DNA of 64,000 nucleotides from Brachypodius melanocephalos (Eukaryota; Chordata; Aves; Passeriformes; Pycnonotidae), in contig VZSR01003807.1 in the NCBI GenBank assembly GCA_013398615.1, forward strand, positions 19,172,777-19,236,776, in the 5' to 3' direction. The notes beneath the pieces are model-generated. The model ran no database searches, was not told where the DNA came from, and saw only the letters and a list, made by a program, of their open reading frames with translations. Every line of letters begins with the position of its first letter. Position 1 is the first letter of the stretch. Positions 13,861-26,286 of this stretch are shown in pieces. The translations under genes and the position numbers were made by a program.

Positions 13861-14497
13861 CTGCAGAGCAAGGAGATAGGATGAAAGCTGTATTTGATGA
13901 TTACAAGAAAGCAGACAACATTCTGCTCCCAGCCTTAGGGATTCAATCTTACTTCAATACATAATTTCCCTGATATGATTCTCAGTGGGAAGGCTTGCTT
14001 TAAGCTTCTATCAAATGCCTGCTGAGTAATACATGGGCTTAAAAGGAGAAAGAATACAGCTCTGTAGCTACTCAGATGTACCCTACAGAATTTCTTATTC
14101 CATTCACCCTTTCTTCCCTCCTTTGTTCTGTCCATTGGAGAAGGAGCAATAATTAAAATTCAGTCTTACTGTACCAGGTCATGTGTATTACTGCCTGTAA
14201 GAGCAGAATTGTGTTTACTGTATGACATATGGTACATTGTTTCCCTGTTTTGCAGGTGTCTGGTTTTTCTTCTTACACAAATAGTAATTCAGGGGTGAAA
14301 AAGCACCATATAATTTGAACTCTAGAGAATCAGAACAGAAAACGTCAAAATTTTGCTTTTGAACTCCCTGAACTTTGACACTTAAGCTATTTAGGCAAAA
14401 TTGTACTAAAATATCATCTGTTTTTTTAAGATTAGTAGCACAACTTAAGTATTTTACACTAAGATTAACTTGGTGCAAAAGTTTAGAAATGTAATAC
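13861..14497 (-). other. LAMA2: LAMA2 intron, 637 bp
   Basis: Unique intron sequence with nothing recognisable. Confidence 0.85.
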
Positions 14498-14632
14498 CTG
14501 ACAAATTGATGTTTCAGAATCACACATAGTGCTGTGTCCATGACACTGACATACAACACAGGCACCTAAGGACTGCGCAGGTGTCCCTCCCGCAGGTGGA
14601 GATGGAAGCCTATAAAATCCCGGCGAGCATGA
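14498..14632 (-). CDS. LAMA2: LAMA2 exon: end of LE14, first part of LE15
   Basis: 135-nt exon (45 codons), phase 0 at both ends, acceptor ttttattgcag|tca, donor gtatta. It encodes SCSPGFYRLPSPPAGGTPAQ, SLGACVVCQCHGHSTMCDSE and TSICQ. It closes LE14 with the long GFYRL...GAC loop and opens LE15. Human alpha-2 reads ACLPGFYRL and CQCNGHSSLCDPETSICQ (recalled). The locally GC-rich sequence with CpG dinucleotides contrasts with the flanking AT-rich intron. Confidence 0.95.
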
Positions 14633-17600
14633 CTGCAATAAAAAAAGATACAGAAGAAAACAGATCATTACAGAGTGGACTGTGTATGGGAGGCATTGCA
14701 AGCTCTTCTTTCCAATCACCAGTTTTTACAAGTTGTGAAAAGAATCTGACAGGCTTCCAGCTGTGCTACAAACAATATACAGTACTTTACATATAACAAG
14801 AGCCAGCCTTAATTGGAAACATGGCTGAAAAATCCCTGGAGCACTCCACCAGCATCAGGTTTTTATGCTACAGCTTGAGAGATCTTTTGTTCAGATGCAG
14901 AACATCTTTCTGTTCTCACTGTGCATTAAGCACTATCCCTTTCATTACTTAAGAAAACAGTTTGTTTTAGAAATAATTTTTTTGCGTGGACCGTGGAGAG
15001 CATGATGATTCTGTTTCCTTCATCCCTGCTATGTTTCTCAGCTTTGACAAGCTAGTATCTGCCTGCAGACTACCTGATGGATAACAAGCAAAAGCTGAAT
15101 AATAAACAAGAAAACGGCTGCATGGCTGCATTATTTATAGCTATATAATTTAAAGACCATAAAAGTACAGAATTCAGAATGTTAAAGGTTTTCCATGTCT
15201 TGAGACTATCAGACCCAAACCAAGTTTATCCATCACTAAGTCTCCTCCACTGCAGCTCGGCAATAAAATTCCAGGTATAACGCAAAAACTGCTAGCAAAG
15301 CTGACACATGCAAAATCAAACACTTGATCTTTATTTCAGGCTTATTACACAGTTCTGTGGAAGCCCTTACACAGCTCGCAGAAAGCACCCAGCTATGGCA
15401 GCATAAAAACACAAACAGGAACATTTTGACAGTTGAGACCATTAGGGGTAAGTGCCTAACGAGAAGTCACTTGTCCCATGTGTAAATCCCACCACCTAGG
15501 GGTGCCAGGAGCCTGTGAAGGTCATTTCCTGCTGATGACCACAATTTCTACTTTTTGGAAAGAATAGGAGTGGTATGCTTTTCACATAGCAATAAAATGG
15601 ATGCAAAATAAAACAGAAGAGACTCTGGAGTAAGTAATTTTTGTGAACAAAAGCAGGATTCTTCAGTGATGCATTAGCTGACATGCTAGATTTATTCATA
15701 TACTACCACTCTGACAGTTTTATAATCATTGCCAAAACCTCCAGGAGTCTAAGTTATGGAAAAAGTATAAAAACAATTATTTTCTTTAGAATCAAAAAGA
15801 AATTAATATTAACTCATTTTTGCTTTTCCCCTTCTATTTTGACTTAGACCACATTAAGTTCCCTGAAGCATAGAAAGAGTCTATCTTCTTTTTCATGGTT
15901 TGTGAAGAATTCTAACTTAGCTAAATAATCTCAAATGAAAGTAATTTTGTTTCTTACTAAAATATAATTTTTTCCCCTCCCTGCTTTATCCCCACAAGTG
16001 TACTTGTCCAGACAAGGTAAAAAACACAGCTTTACGAGTTCTGAATGACTTCAGAGTCAGGTTATAAATACATGGCACATCCTCAAAGAAACCTAATATC
16101 TGGGGGTTTTTTTCTGATATGCCATTGACTGTCTTATCATCTATTTTGATCGAAGCATTTCTGAGATGAAATAAAACACAGACAAATGATAAAACAGACT
16201 ATATTGTTAATTGCTAGTTTGGAAGTATTTCAGAAGCAGCCATTAGGAGAATTCTTACCACAGCTTCAGCAGCCTACAGCTAGATGTGGAAAAAAGGGGG
16301 AAAAAAAGGGGCAAGGGGATATAAATGTCACTTCTAGTAAAAACTGCTGTGCATATATTCTTCACAATGCTATTATGTGGTTAAAGCATGGCACAGACAC
16401 ATACACCCTGTTAACACCTGCTTAAAAAATGCCAGGGTGTCAGATATTTTTTTCCTGCTAAAATTAAATAAACCTTCACAGAATACACCATAACCTTCAC
16501 TGAGCACACAAAATATAAACTGAGTTATGAGTATGTGAAGATCACACAATTAAGGTTGCAATTGAGACATTTATTGAGGCCCTAGTGAGTGTGAACTAAA
16601 AAGAAGTTCTAATTACATTATCATATATTTTTCTTCAAAAATTCAATTTGCTACAGTAATTAAAAAAAAAAAAGTCTGTACTTCTAAGCAAATGTTGGAT
16701 TCCATTAATTTCTCATGTATTCACACAAGTTCAGGTGTATTCTCCTATTGAAATAGTGTGCAAATAAAATTACTTCATGCACTTTCTTGCACACCTTTCC
16801 TATGAACTTAGTGTTTCTGTTGATTTATTTACTGCATAACACAATCATGTATAACATCCAAAGGAATCAGAGTTCTCACTGATAACAAGGTCTCTTTCCC
16901 TTCATTTACTTCAATTTTTCTCCCATTGCTAGTTTGGAGGAAACCCTTACAAGATCCCACTTAGGATGTCTGAGGCATTTGCAGAATACTCAAGAGGTTG
17001 TTCCCTGCTACCTCCACCTAACAATTGCAACCAGGGAATTTAGAATTGCTGGTGCTGATTAAAAATGAAAACATGGTATTCTGCACACAGAAAGACTGGC
17101 AGTCAGAAATATTAACTTCTATTCTGCAGTCAATGTACTGTATCTTAAACAATTTTTCTGGCACCTATCATGTAACCCATTTTATAAAAGCATATAAAAG
17201 TCAGCTGATTCTCTAGAACACTTGGATACTTTGAAATATGCAAACTTCAGCATGAAATTGTAAGTAAAAAAATAAATATAGGGCATGTATAAGGGACACC
17301 CAGGTTACTTGACCAACACTTTTCTCCTGGTGTTCAGTGAGTTAATATTTTACTATTACAATAGTACTATACCCTTATCTGTTCAAAAAGGCTTGATCTG
17401 TTAGCATCAGTCACACAATTCAGCACCAGTGATGCTGTCCCAGTAAAGCTCACTTTCCTGTATTCTAAGTATTTGAGCCATTGCCATGGTTTCAGTAGCG
17501 TATTTGCCCAAAGCAATAAAAAAAAGGGCTGAAATTCCCTGTGAGAGAAATACCTGTGAGAGAAAATAAGTAATTAAATTAAGGGAGAGTTGCTGCCAGT

Positions 17601-17697
17601 TGTTAACTGAATTTACACTCAATTACTGTTCACACCTTGCATGAATGGACCAGAGAAGGTACAAAGACTTTCCCTGGGAGTTAGGTCAGTACTGTAC
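14633..17697 (-). other. LAMA2: LAMA2 intron, 3.1 kb
   Basis: AT-rich and apparently unique, with small A-runs at about 16660. I see no further exon or transposon. Confidence 0.75.
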
Positions 17698-17815
17698 CTC
17701 ACAGGACAGACCAGAATAACCCAACGGGCAGTCACATTTCTCTATCAAGTGAGCTTGAGGAGCCATCCCAGACACAGAGCCGCCTTCAGCAACTTCCAAT
17801 GAGATCTCAGAAATC
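17698..17815 (-). CDS. LAMA2: LAMA2 exon: end of L4, second part of LE14
   Basis: 118-nt exon, acceptor tttttccag|g, donor gtacag. The first base completes Arg and it ends in phase 0. It encodes ISEISLEVAEGGSVSGMAPQ, AHLIEKCDCPLGYSGLSCE. The ISEISxEVAE motif ends the L4 domain, and KCDCPLGYSGLSCE resumes LE14 after the interruption. The MAPQAH segment is the linker that varies between species. Human counterpart: ISEISMEVAE...DLIEKCDCPLGYSGLSCE (recalled). Confidence 0.96.
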
Positions 17816-20800
17816 CTGGAAAAAGAAACAAACACCTCTAGTGAGATTAGTCAAGCACTAACTCAAACCCACTAACTCCACAGTCAGCTGGCATGGGAGG
17901 AACCAGTCTCATTTGGCTGTTTGTAGAATTCTTCTTTTACAGCAGACAAACATCTGCTGCATCTCCCAAGAAACTACAAAGTGAACATCACCTCTGGTCT
18001 CATTTTCTAGTTCTAGGCAATAGTATAACTAACTAACTCTCCAGCTTGATTCTATCTCTTTTTTTAATCTCTTTTCAACCAAACTAACAAAAGTTAACAT
18101 ACAAAAATTCATATCTAGTTCTTCATTCGGAGGGATTCATTAAGAAATTGATGACTCTCAGGGGTATGGCTGTAAAATTGCCCTCTTAATGAGCTTTTAA
18201 TGAGGCAACTATTTAAAAAATAAAATAAAATCTATCCTCAGCAACTAAAGCAATCTAGCAAGCTCTAGAACAGACTTCAAAGACATTAGGCATTTGCCTT
18301 TTGAGCAGAAATTTTAAGATCAGTAGCCAAGTATAATTTTTTAATTTTATTTCTTTAGGATTATTTAGACATATAAATGAAAAATTTAAAGCAAGCACAA
18401 AACACTTGCATAGTTGCAGAAGCAACTGCTAATATCAGAAAGGGATATATTTCTAAAATTTTAACTTTCCAAACATTTGTTTAATTGTATTACTAATAAC
18501 AATATCCTTGCCTCCCAACCACTCCTTGACTTTCCAGCATGAATACTGACCTGCTAAATAGGGTTGAGCACATCATGGACAAAGACAACAAATACAAAAT
18601 CTAATGAAATACACTTAATCCTAACGTATCAGAATGTTGTACTTTAAGCTTACCTCTTTATTTGGGGATTTGTTAGTTTGCTTAAATGAATGCTATGATC
18701 TGGAACACCTATTTCCTCAGATAAACAAAATGTGCAGAACAGTGTAAATTTTAAAGCTGCAAATATAATGCTAACCTAAGATAAAATGTCAAGGATTGTC
18801 TAACTAAATGGACAAATAAATGTCAATAATGTGGGTAGAATCTATTCAGTAAGTGCCTGAGCACAGTGCTAATGGAGAGGAGCTCACAGAGCTGCTCACC
18901 TCCTCCTTGTGCTTACAACCTTTTCAACTTCTCCCAGACCTGGATTCCTGAGGGACTGAGTGATGCTGTTCTGCCCATTGGCACATAGGTACCGATGTCA
19001 GGATGAATGGAGGAAAAACAAATGCCCACTACTGAACTAGATGAGAGTTTTGTGACTGAGCTTACATGGTCAGACCCAAACGTCTTGATAACCTTGTGTC
19101 AGTATAAAAATCCCAAACCAATCTAGTAACTTAAACCCTATGCTCTCTTCTTATTACCTGAAGTCAAGCAGGGAAACTGAACAAAAAAAAAGCCAAAACA
19201 AAACCCAAGAAAACAAAGCCAGGTCAAAACAGAAGACTGAAAATAAAGACAGCAAAACCATTCAGATCTGGTATGTCAATGTAAAGTTACATTAAAATCT
19301 CTGTACATTTAATGGAAAAAGAAAATGAAATCTTCCTCTCCATCATCCTCAGAAGAGAGGGCACAATTGAAAAAGTGTTCACTGTCATAAAGCTGTATTT
19401 AGGTAACAATACAATCTAGGGCCACAAAGCTACCTATTTTTTGTTTGAAAAACATTACTTAAGGAAGGTCAGGCTTGGCTGGTTTTTGGAAACTGTCTAT
19501 TAGGCAGCAGTCAAACAACTGCTACCTGATCACTGTTGGGAGTATTGAAATAATTTGCAGTGAAATTGAAAGCATACTTCAATTCAAGAAATTTATTATC
19601 ACAGCCCTGCTGCAAAACAAAATCTAATAAAAGCAATGTTTCCATTTAGAGTGTTGAATGTGAAAATGAGGACAACAAAATGAACAATACAGGAGAAAAA
19701 GGTTTAGGTTGGGATTCTGAGCAGAAACCTCTAAATCACTAATAATGCTGCAGCTTGGAAGCAGAAACAACATTAGCATTGCTACTAAACTGTTTAGCTA
19801 ATAGAGTGCTAACACTAGAATGAAGCTATTTTTATGTTCCCAATTGCTGCTGCTACTTTGACTTTATTTAAAGTCTTTTTCCTGTAGTTTATCATTTACC
19901 TGCAGCTTTAAAACTTTGCAATTGAAATTAAAGCACTATTAAAACCTAAAAAACCCCATAAAAAGACTCCATATATATTTTTTCCTCCTCCCATCCACAG
20001 ATTCTTTAGCTTTATATATATATTTTCTACTATGCATAGTCAAGTGGAAAGAGAAGCTTTTCTAGTTTAGAACGGGGCCCTTATTTGGAAAACACAACAC
20101 ACTCTAAGTCACTTAATTCAAACATATGTTTAAATTTGAGCACAAATATTGTTCTTTAGAGGGTCTCAGCTTATTTTTAATAAAAGCCTTCAATTCTTGT
20201 GCAAGGCAATATTCCACTAACCTTTAAAAACATTTTTGGGGATTTATATTTTAGTCTTATGCAAAACTTCAACTGAAATCATTCAAGGTGCTAACTTGAA
20301 AAAAATAATAATGTATTCCTGCTATAGTCTATCTAAAGTCTCAGATGCCATGTGATAAATGTTATCTTTGAAACTAGACAGATCATAAAAATCCATTGTA
20401 ACATAACCTTCTCCAAAATCAAATACAGAATTATATGCAAGGTTATGACTTCAGATGGAGAGTTACCAGAAAGACCAGATGAACTGTTTGCTAAGCTCTG
20501 CTGTCATAAAATGTCACATTCTGAAATGCCATCCTGTAAAAATTTATTCTGCTTCTTTAAGTGACACCTTGCAAATCTGCCTTGGAACCGAAAAGTCCTC
20601 CCCTGTTCTGACTGCCTCATTATTGGGTGGCCTTGATAAAATGGTGGTGCAGTGCAGGCGTGGCACAGTCACAGGAGTCACACACACCTCAGAACAAAAT
20701 CAGCTTTGCTGTCATAACTTTCCTTTTGATGCTCCAGCTGAGACAGTACTCAGTTTTTGCTTCCACAGCTGAACTAAGATTTCTACTGCTTAGAGGGAAG

Positions 20801-22336
20801 GGAGAAACATATATGAAACATGAATATGCTTCTCAAATTTTCCACATTGCCTTGGGGTTACCTTCATAACTCTTTTCCTGGGAATCCCCTTGCTTGTAAT
20901 ACAATATCCTAAATGGACTATGCCAAAAATAAAGTAAACCAATGTTAAACACTTATGGCATCTGTTACTAATATTTAACATCTAGCCACTGCAAGCTACA
21001 TGAATACTTTTCTGTAAATTATATACTTTAAAGAGAAAGAATAGCAGCAACAATGACTGTTTTCTGTCACCTAGTGCTGTGAAGTTGCATGGTATCTGCC
21101 CATACTATTCACCTGTACCCTAGAAAATTGGAAATAATTTTAGCTTTTCATTTCTATGACAGAATCACAGAAAGGACTTGTGGAGACCTTTGGAATTTAT
21201 CTCTGATTATTCCCATCCCCTTGCCAATAAATTTTGATTGCAAAGGATATTGTGTATTAATTATTAAAAACTTTATGCAATAGTCTATGTAAGTTATTAA
21301 AGAACTTTTCTATCCCCTTTATCTTTCATGTCTAATGTGAATCTTTCCTGCTGAAGTTTAAGTTCATTTTTCTTTTTGACTTGCCCACCATGGCAACAAA
21401 GAACTCATTCTTTCCTTTTTTTTTTCTGTGACAACATTTAAAGCATCTTAAAGCAATTTCTAGTTTCTAAGCATATCTAGGTTTTTATATTTTCTCTCAC
21501 ACATCATATTTTCTAACCTGCAATGATGGTCACTGATATCCTCCAAGCACTTTAATAACTATTTTCTTGAATTCCATTAACCAGAACTTCACACTTCAGC
21601 TTTACTAGTGTTGAGTGGAAATAAAATAAGAGGTTTTTTTCACTTTGCAGGCCATATCTGTTTATACATGCAGCTAGAGAACTACCATTTCTCAACAAGA
21701 ATATTGCTACCAAATCATGTTCAACTGGTGATATGCTGTAAACAACAGACACTTTTTTGAGGAATACATAACTAAGCAGTTGTTCCTTGTTCAACTGACT
21801 GCTACTTTCAGTGCAAATCTTACAGCTGACCTTTGGACTGCAGATTTTTGTGTTGTTCCTGTCATGCTGCTGCCTGATGTCCGCTTCAAATGCAGTGTTA
21901 TCCTAGTTTCCTTGCACAACTGATTCATTAATAGATTGAACAGAAGATGTTGAATCTGACCCTAATCTCCTACTTGCATGAGAAAATTCCTTCATGTGCT
22001 AACATTTATATTTAATTACAGCATCATGTTCTCGTAAAGTAGGCCTTTATTAAAAAATACACTAGGTTTGTTTCAGAATGTGTGTGCCTACATGTGTTTT
22101 CTCTTCTAGGATCCTGAAAACAGAGATTCCGCTTGCCTAGTGTGATTTAAATCTAGTGCATAAAACTTCCCTCTTCTGTGTTTTCTGCTGTGCCAAAAGG
22201 GAATTCCTTCTGCTCCTTCCTCTCAGGAATGGCTTACAGATGGTGTCATGAATACAAATTCTCCTGGGACTAGCTGGGAGATCTTTGAGGTTATCTGACT
22301 ACCGCACTATTTTGGATCACTGCATGAAAGAGTTAC
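17816..22336 (-). other. LAMA2: LAMA2 intron, 4.5 kb
   Basis: AT-rich. The only recognisable element is a CR1 3' remnant at 21151-21226. The rest shows no exon or family resemblance. Confidence 0.75.
21151..21226 (-). mobile_element. CR1 LINE 3'-end remnant
   Basis: Read on the plus strand, agaatcacagaaaggactt, then tggagacctttggaattt and ccatccccttgcca resemble the reverse complement of the avian CR1 3' UTR (tggcaggggg...gaccttc...gattctatga). Only about 75 bp remain, without an intact terminal octamer array. Confidence 0.6.
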
Positions 22337-22575
22337 CTGCTCTGCCTCATGATATTGCCATGAGTTGCCTTGATGAGAATATAATGAACATCATACAACA
22401 CATTCATGAAGTCTTCCCGGGATACAGTTCTACTTGGTCTTGAGTCATCTCCATAATATTTCCAGGTGAAATCCGCCTGAGATGTTGTCCTGTTGAGACC
22501 TGGGTTACCATGGTAATATTCCCAGGGTACAGTGTTTCTGCCTCTTTGGTCATCACCATAATATTCCCATTCATG
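22337..22575 (-). CDS. LAMA2: LAMA2 exon: L4 domain, part 3, with internal tandem repeat
   Basis: 239-nt exon, acceptor ctctcag|cat, donor gtaact. It starts in phase 0 and ends two bases (ag) into an Arg codon. It encodes 79 residues where human alpha-2 has 44 (recalled). The conserved C-terminal part SREDFMNVLYDVHYILIKAT then GNIMRQS matches human. The excess lies near the N-terminus, where the motif W-[EK]-Y-Y occurs three times: WEYYGDD (15-residue unit), WEYYHGN (20 residues) and WKYYGDD (20 residues). The two full units share the tail R-T-x-S-x-x-D-F. The reading frame stays open and splice sites are intact, so this looks like functional coding sequence with an in-frame expansion. It adds an N-R-T sequon at 22486-22494. 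Confidence 0.94.
22405..22569 (-). repeat. LAMA2: Coding tandem repeat in the L4 domain (45 + 60 + 60 nt)
   Basis: Unit 1 is 22525-22569, unit 2 is 22465-22524 and unit 3 is 22405-22464 (read on the minus strand). Each begins tgg[ga]aatatta. By hand count units 1 and 3 agree at 32 of 42 aligned bases and units 2 and 3 at 35 of 60, so the duplication is not recent. Unit 3 sits in the conserved context and is probably the ancestral copy. Unit 1 lacks the last five residues. Confidence 0.9.
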
Positions 22576-22669
22576 CTGAGAGACAGAAACATAAAAGACA
22601 GATTATCAACAATATTAAAAAGAACCACGTACTTAAGTTTTGGGCTAAAAAAGCAGATGGAAAGGTTAC
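22576..22669 (-). other. LAMA2: LAMA2 intron, 94 bp
   Basis: Very short intron between two L4 exons, from the gtaacc donor to the ctctcag acceptor. It contains only what splicing requires. Confidence 0.9.
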
Positions 22670-22858
22670 CTCTGTCATCTCTATCTCATGTCTTGTCAGC
22701 TGGCCTATCAGAGGGGCAGCCATATGCCGGACAATAATTCTCATATTTGTGGGAGGCCCACCTCTTATGATGACTTGTGGGGAGTAAGTAGTAAAACCTG
22801 TCTCTTCTCGTGCTTCGAAGTAGATGGCATATTTCAGTTTCCCTCCATAAGCGGTCAG
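22670..22858 (-). CDS. LAMA2: LAMA2 exon: L4 domain, part 2
   Basis: 189-nt exon (63 codons), phase 0 at both ends, acceptor ttgctag|ctg, donor gtaacc. It encodes LTAYGGKLKYAIYFEAREET, GFTTYSPQVIIRGGPPTNMR and IIVRHMAAPLIGQLTRHEIE, ending in MTE. The YGGKLKY and VIIRGG motifs are L4 hallmarks, and the C-terminal stretch is nearly identical to human alpha-2 as recalled. Only 94 bp of intron separate it from the next exon, the shortest intron in the window. Confidence 0.97.
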
Positions 22859-23587
22859 CTAGCAAAGCACAAAAAGAAATCTCATTTTCAGTAAGCTAAA
22901 AATAAATTCCTGGGAAGGAGCTAGATGTGCTCTGCACCTATGTGCAGCCTGATGAATGCATGCGTGGTAGAAAATAGCAATATGTACTTGTGGAACTATC
23001 TGGGGACAAGGGCTGTATTCAAAAACACTCATCAACAATTTGTTAATATATTACACGAAAACCAGTATATTATCTATTTCTTTATACGTGCTTTGGTGTT
23101 CCACCAAACCAAGAAATATCAAAAGTGTGAAATAAACTGTCACAGAGGTGCATAACAACATCCAAAAGGACAGTTCTTTCAATCATTTTCTCCCACGTAA
23201 TCTACAAATATCATGTATTTTTTGCTTAAAAATGAGAGAAACAAAAAATTGCAAGAGTGTTATGTTAAATTTGTGCAGCTTAACTTTTCAAATAACTTTT
23301 CAAATAACTTTTTTATGAGAAAATTTATCCTGTGGAAAAATAGAACATAGATATTTATAGAGATTAACATGTAAAATATTTATTTTTATGTTACTTTATG
23401 AATTTCCATAGTAACAGAGCAAATAATTTTTAATAATGGAATAGCATTTACTTTCTTTGAAAGTACCTTCCACTGTGTGAAGACATGCTCATTGGGAGGG
23501 AAAATAAGCACTGTAAAATAATAAAATAAGATTAAAAAAAAAAAAATAAAAGACCCATATCAGTATCCAGTGGAGTTTTAGGTTTAC
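22859..23587 (-). other. LAMA2: LAMA2 intron, 729 bp
   Basis: AT-rich. A small tandem run of the 12-mer aacttttcaaat occurs at about 23282-23311. Nothing else. Confidence 0.8.
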
Positions 23588-23767
23588 CTTTCGTCCCTCA
23601 AACTGCTCTGGAAGTCTCCAGTAAACAGGTTCTGTCCGAAGATCCTGCATCACCTGTTCTATATTTGCTACTATTTCAGGAGGCTGGAATGCAATCCCTG
23701 AAAGAGTGCTACGCTGAAGCTTTTCATCCACCAGTGGCAGAATCATTTGCTCTGGCTTCAAGGTCAC
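23588..23767 (-). CDS. LAMA2: LAMA2 exon: L4 domain, part 1
   Basis: 180-nt exon (60 codons), phase 0 at both ends, acceptor tgcgtag|gtg, donor gtaaac. It encodes VTLKPEQMILPLVDEKLQRS, then a variable GIAFQPPEIVANIEQVMQ and the conserved EPVYWRLPEQFEGRK, the N-terminal third of the second laminin IV type A domain. The YWRLPEQF-type motif before the central beta strands is typical of L4 domains. It is followed by the exon at 22670-22858 with LTAYGGKLKY. Confidence 0.96.
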
Positions 23768-26142
23768 CTACGCATATTCAAACAAATAGAGAAGAAAATT
23801 AACTCTACTTTTCCCCATGAAGCGTTAGTCTTTAAATTCTAGCTCTTTAAAAAATTACTTCTAGGTAATTTCATTTCACATCATGAGCAATTTGTCACAA
23901 AGCAGTCTTGCTACTCCTTCAGGTATGAACAGTGCTAATAATGACTTTCCCCTTGAGTCTTTTGCACCTTGTCCTCATGTTAACAAAGAATGTAGCAGCA
24001 CTGGTTAAAATACTTTGATCAGCAAGTGATTCCATGAATTTTATTGAAGTGATTTTCATAGTGCTATTTTAGTTTCAGGCCTCTTTTGTTCAGATTGTGA
24101 GAAATGTTACCTTACAAAGAGGCAGAGTTCTCACAACCAGTTATACATCACTAGAGCTGTAAAACACAGTGCCCAATCCCTTGATACTTCTATGCAATAT
24201 TCAAGCTAAATGATCTCCAGGAAATTTTCAGAGAGTGAGGCTTCAGTGAAGGTTTCTGTAACTCTAAATTCAGCTTTACTAAGAAAATACAAGGATGCTA
24301 CTTATATGCTTGTAATTTTCTTAGACTGGTTGACAAAGTCTCATTAGCATTATCCTGAAATCATTGTTTTGATCAAAAACTATAGTAAGAGTCATAGTAA
24401 TTCCATGCCAATGAAGCATCTCAGGGAATGTGTGAACACATGCAAAGGACTGATATCAATATTGCTTTCTCCCAAAGAGTGAGGAAAACAAAGAAAAGAA
24501 AATGTAACAGTTATACCATCAACAAACTGGTCATAAGATAGGAGTCAGGTAATGAGGAATCAATCAAACTCTGGACTGTACTTTCAATATCCTGGCATTT
24601 CCATTTACAGTAGCATCTATGAACAGACACGGAAGCACTCCTAACATTGCCAATCCTAAGTGGGATTTACTAATTTTGTATCCTAACTGTATTTTACTGT
24701 TTAATACTTTGGATACCAAGAAAAGGGTCAACATATTTGAATTTCAGATCATTCATCAGCCATGCCTTATTGTCATATAAAACAGGATTTGCTTGTTTTA
24801 GTAAGTCTAATGTCATTTGAAGCACCTGAGAGTACCCAACACAGCCACTAGCTATGGTTATGAGCTGGCAGAACAGTCTCACTTATTTTACAGTTCTGTA
24901 TCAATTCTGAAATAGATGAGAGTACCAAATACTAAATGCAACATGGACATACACTTTAGATATGAGCATAAATACAAAAGGAAATTAATCAAGAGAAACA
25001 AAATAATCAGGAGGTTTAAATTTTTTCTGCTTTGTGCTGCCATAAAGGTGAAAGCACAATTATCCAGAACTGTTGCTGTTACGGAACTTGATTAAATTTT
25101 GTAACTTGCCAGCCTTCTACAGCCTTTCATCTCCAGTCTAGCAGCATATGATGGGCAAAACTGAAATAATGAGCAAAACTGGGTCAGATCACAATAAATC
25201 ACTTTATCCCCTAGGAAGGGAAAGAGGTGCTACAGGATTGAACAGTGAAGGGGGGAATAAGTGCCATCCATATGATATTAAGCAAGAGAGATTAACTTCA
25301 TTTCAGCCTAAAGTATCCTTATCTAACTGATGCTTGTACATGACTAGTCTGAGGCTTTGGCTTGTTTGCATTAGGCAGCCATTCCTTCTACAGTTGGCAT
25401 TCTTTGGAGCAGAGATATGAGTGACCATACATGGGGACAGAAGTAATCATTTTCCATTAGAAATCTCTTCTCCAGAATGCAACTGAGGAGCTGGCATGGC
25501 AGCAGTCTCAGTGTGTGCTTTGTGCTTGTTGTACAGACAAATGGAGACATCCAGTCTGCCTTGTTTATCAGTCCAGCATAGATCTCAAGGCCTTCTTCCA
25601 CAAACAGATGTAGAGCTCTTTGTTTGCTCTGACGGATTATACCTTTCTGTGCTTGAATTTAAATATACCTTCAATAAGCTCTTTTTTAAAATTAAAAGAA
25701 AACCTCATCAAAATACCAAAACCAACAAGGAAAATAAACAGATTAACTGAACTATGGGAAATTTATGCTGGACAACAAGCATCTGTGACCCTTGAATACA
25801 CCTGGGTAAACACTCTATCATGTACCAGGGATTGTGTTGCAATGCATTAGACCGCATAATTTCCCCACATGACTAGCTTGCCCTTTCTTGGGGTTTAACA
25901 GCTTTACTTTGGCTGGATGTCAGCTATCCTATCACTCACTTTCTTATCTGCTTATTTCCTTTTAATGTCTTGACCCCGGTTGTCTAATGGAACACATCGC
26001 TCTCACCACTCCTCAAAGCATAAAGAGGAAAGTGATTGCTTAAATGTTTGGCCATTTTCTCGCTACCTCTCTGTGCCTGACTAAAAGATGCCAGCAGGAA
26101 ACAACATTATCGCATTACATGGCTCAGCAGTTTCCTACTCAC
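23768..26142 (-). other. LAMA2: LAMA2 intron, 2.4 kb
   Basis: No exon, transposon or structured element recognised. Confidence 0.75.
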
Positions 26143-26286
26143 CCACATGCGGATCAGTCCCCTCGCCTCGCTGCACTGTGTAGTCAGGCCAAAGCAATAG
26201 CAACTGCTGCAGCCAAGTGGGTTTCTGGCAGAGAGGCCAAATGTACCAGACTTACACCTGTCACAGTGGACACCTTCCACATTAAC
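26143..26286 (-). CDS. LAMA2: LAMA2 exon: end of LE13, start of LE14
   Basis: 144-nt exon (48 codons), phase 0 at both ends, acceptor ctcttccag|gtt, donor gtgagt. It encodes VNVEGVHCDRCKSGTFGLSA and RNPLGCSSCYCFGLTTQCSE, followed by ARGLIRMW. It closes LE13 and gives the short first part of LE14, which is interrupted by the L4 domain starting in the next exon. This split LE with an inserted L4 is the usual architecture of laminin alpha short arms. Human alpha-2 reads VNVEGIHCDRC and ATQCSEAKGLIRTW-like at the same positions (recalled). Confidence 0.96.

Noticed and set aside
13542..13871. 109-codon minus-strand open frame
   Set aside because: It overlaps the LE15/16 exon in a different frame. 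The LE frame with correct splice phases is the real one.
22404..22628. 74-codon minus-strand open frame over the L4 exon
   Set aside because: It is out of frame with LAMA2 and runs through the splice acceptor. It is a by-product of the repeated tgg-aatatta units. The true frame gives the L4 sequence.
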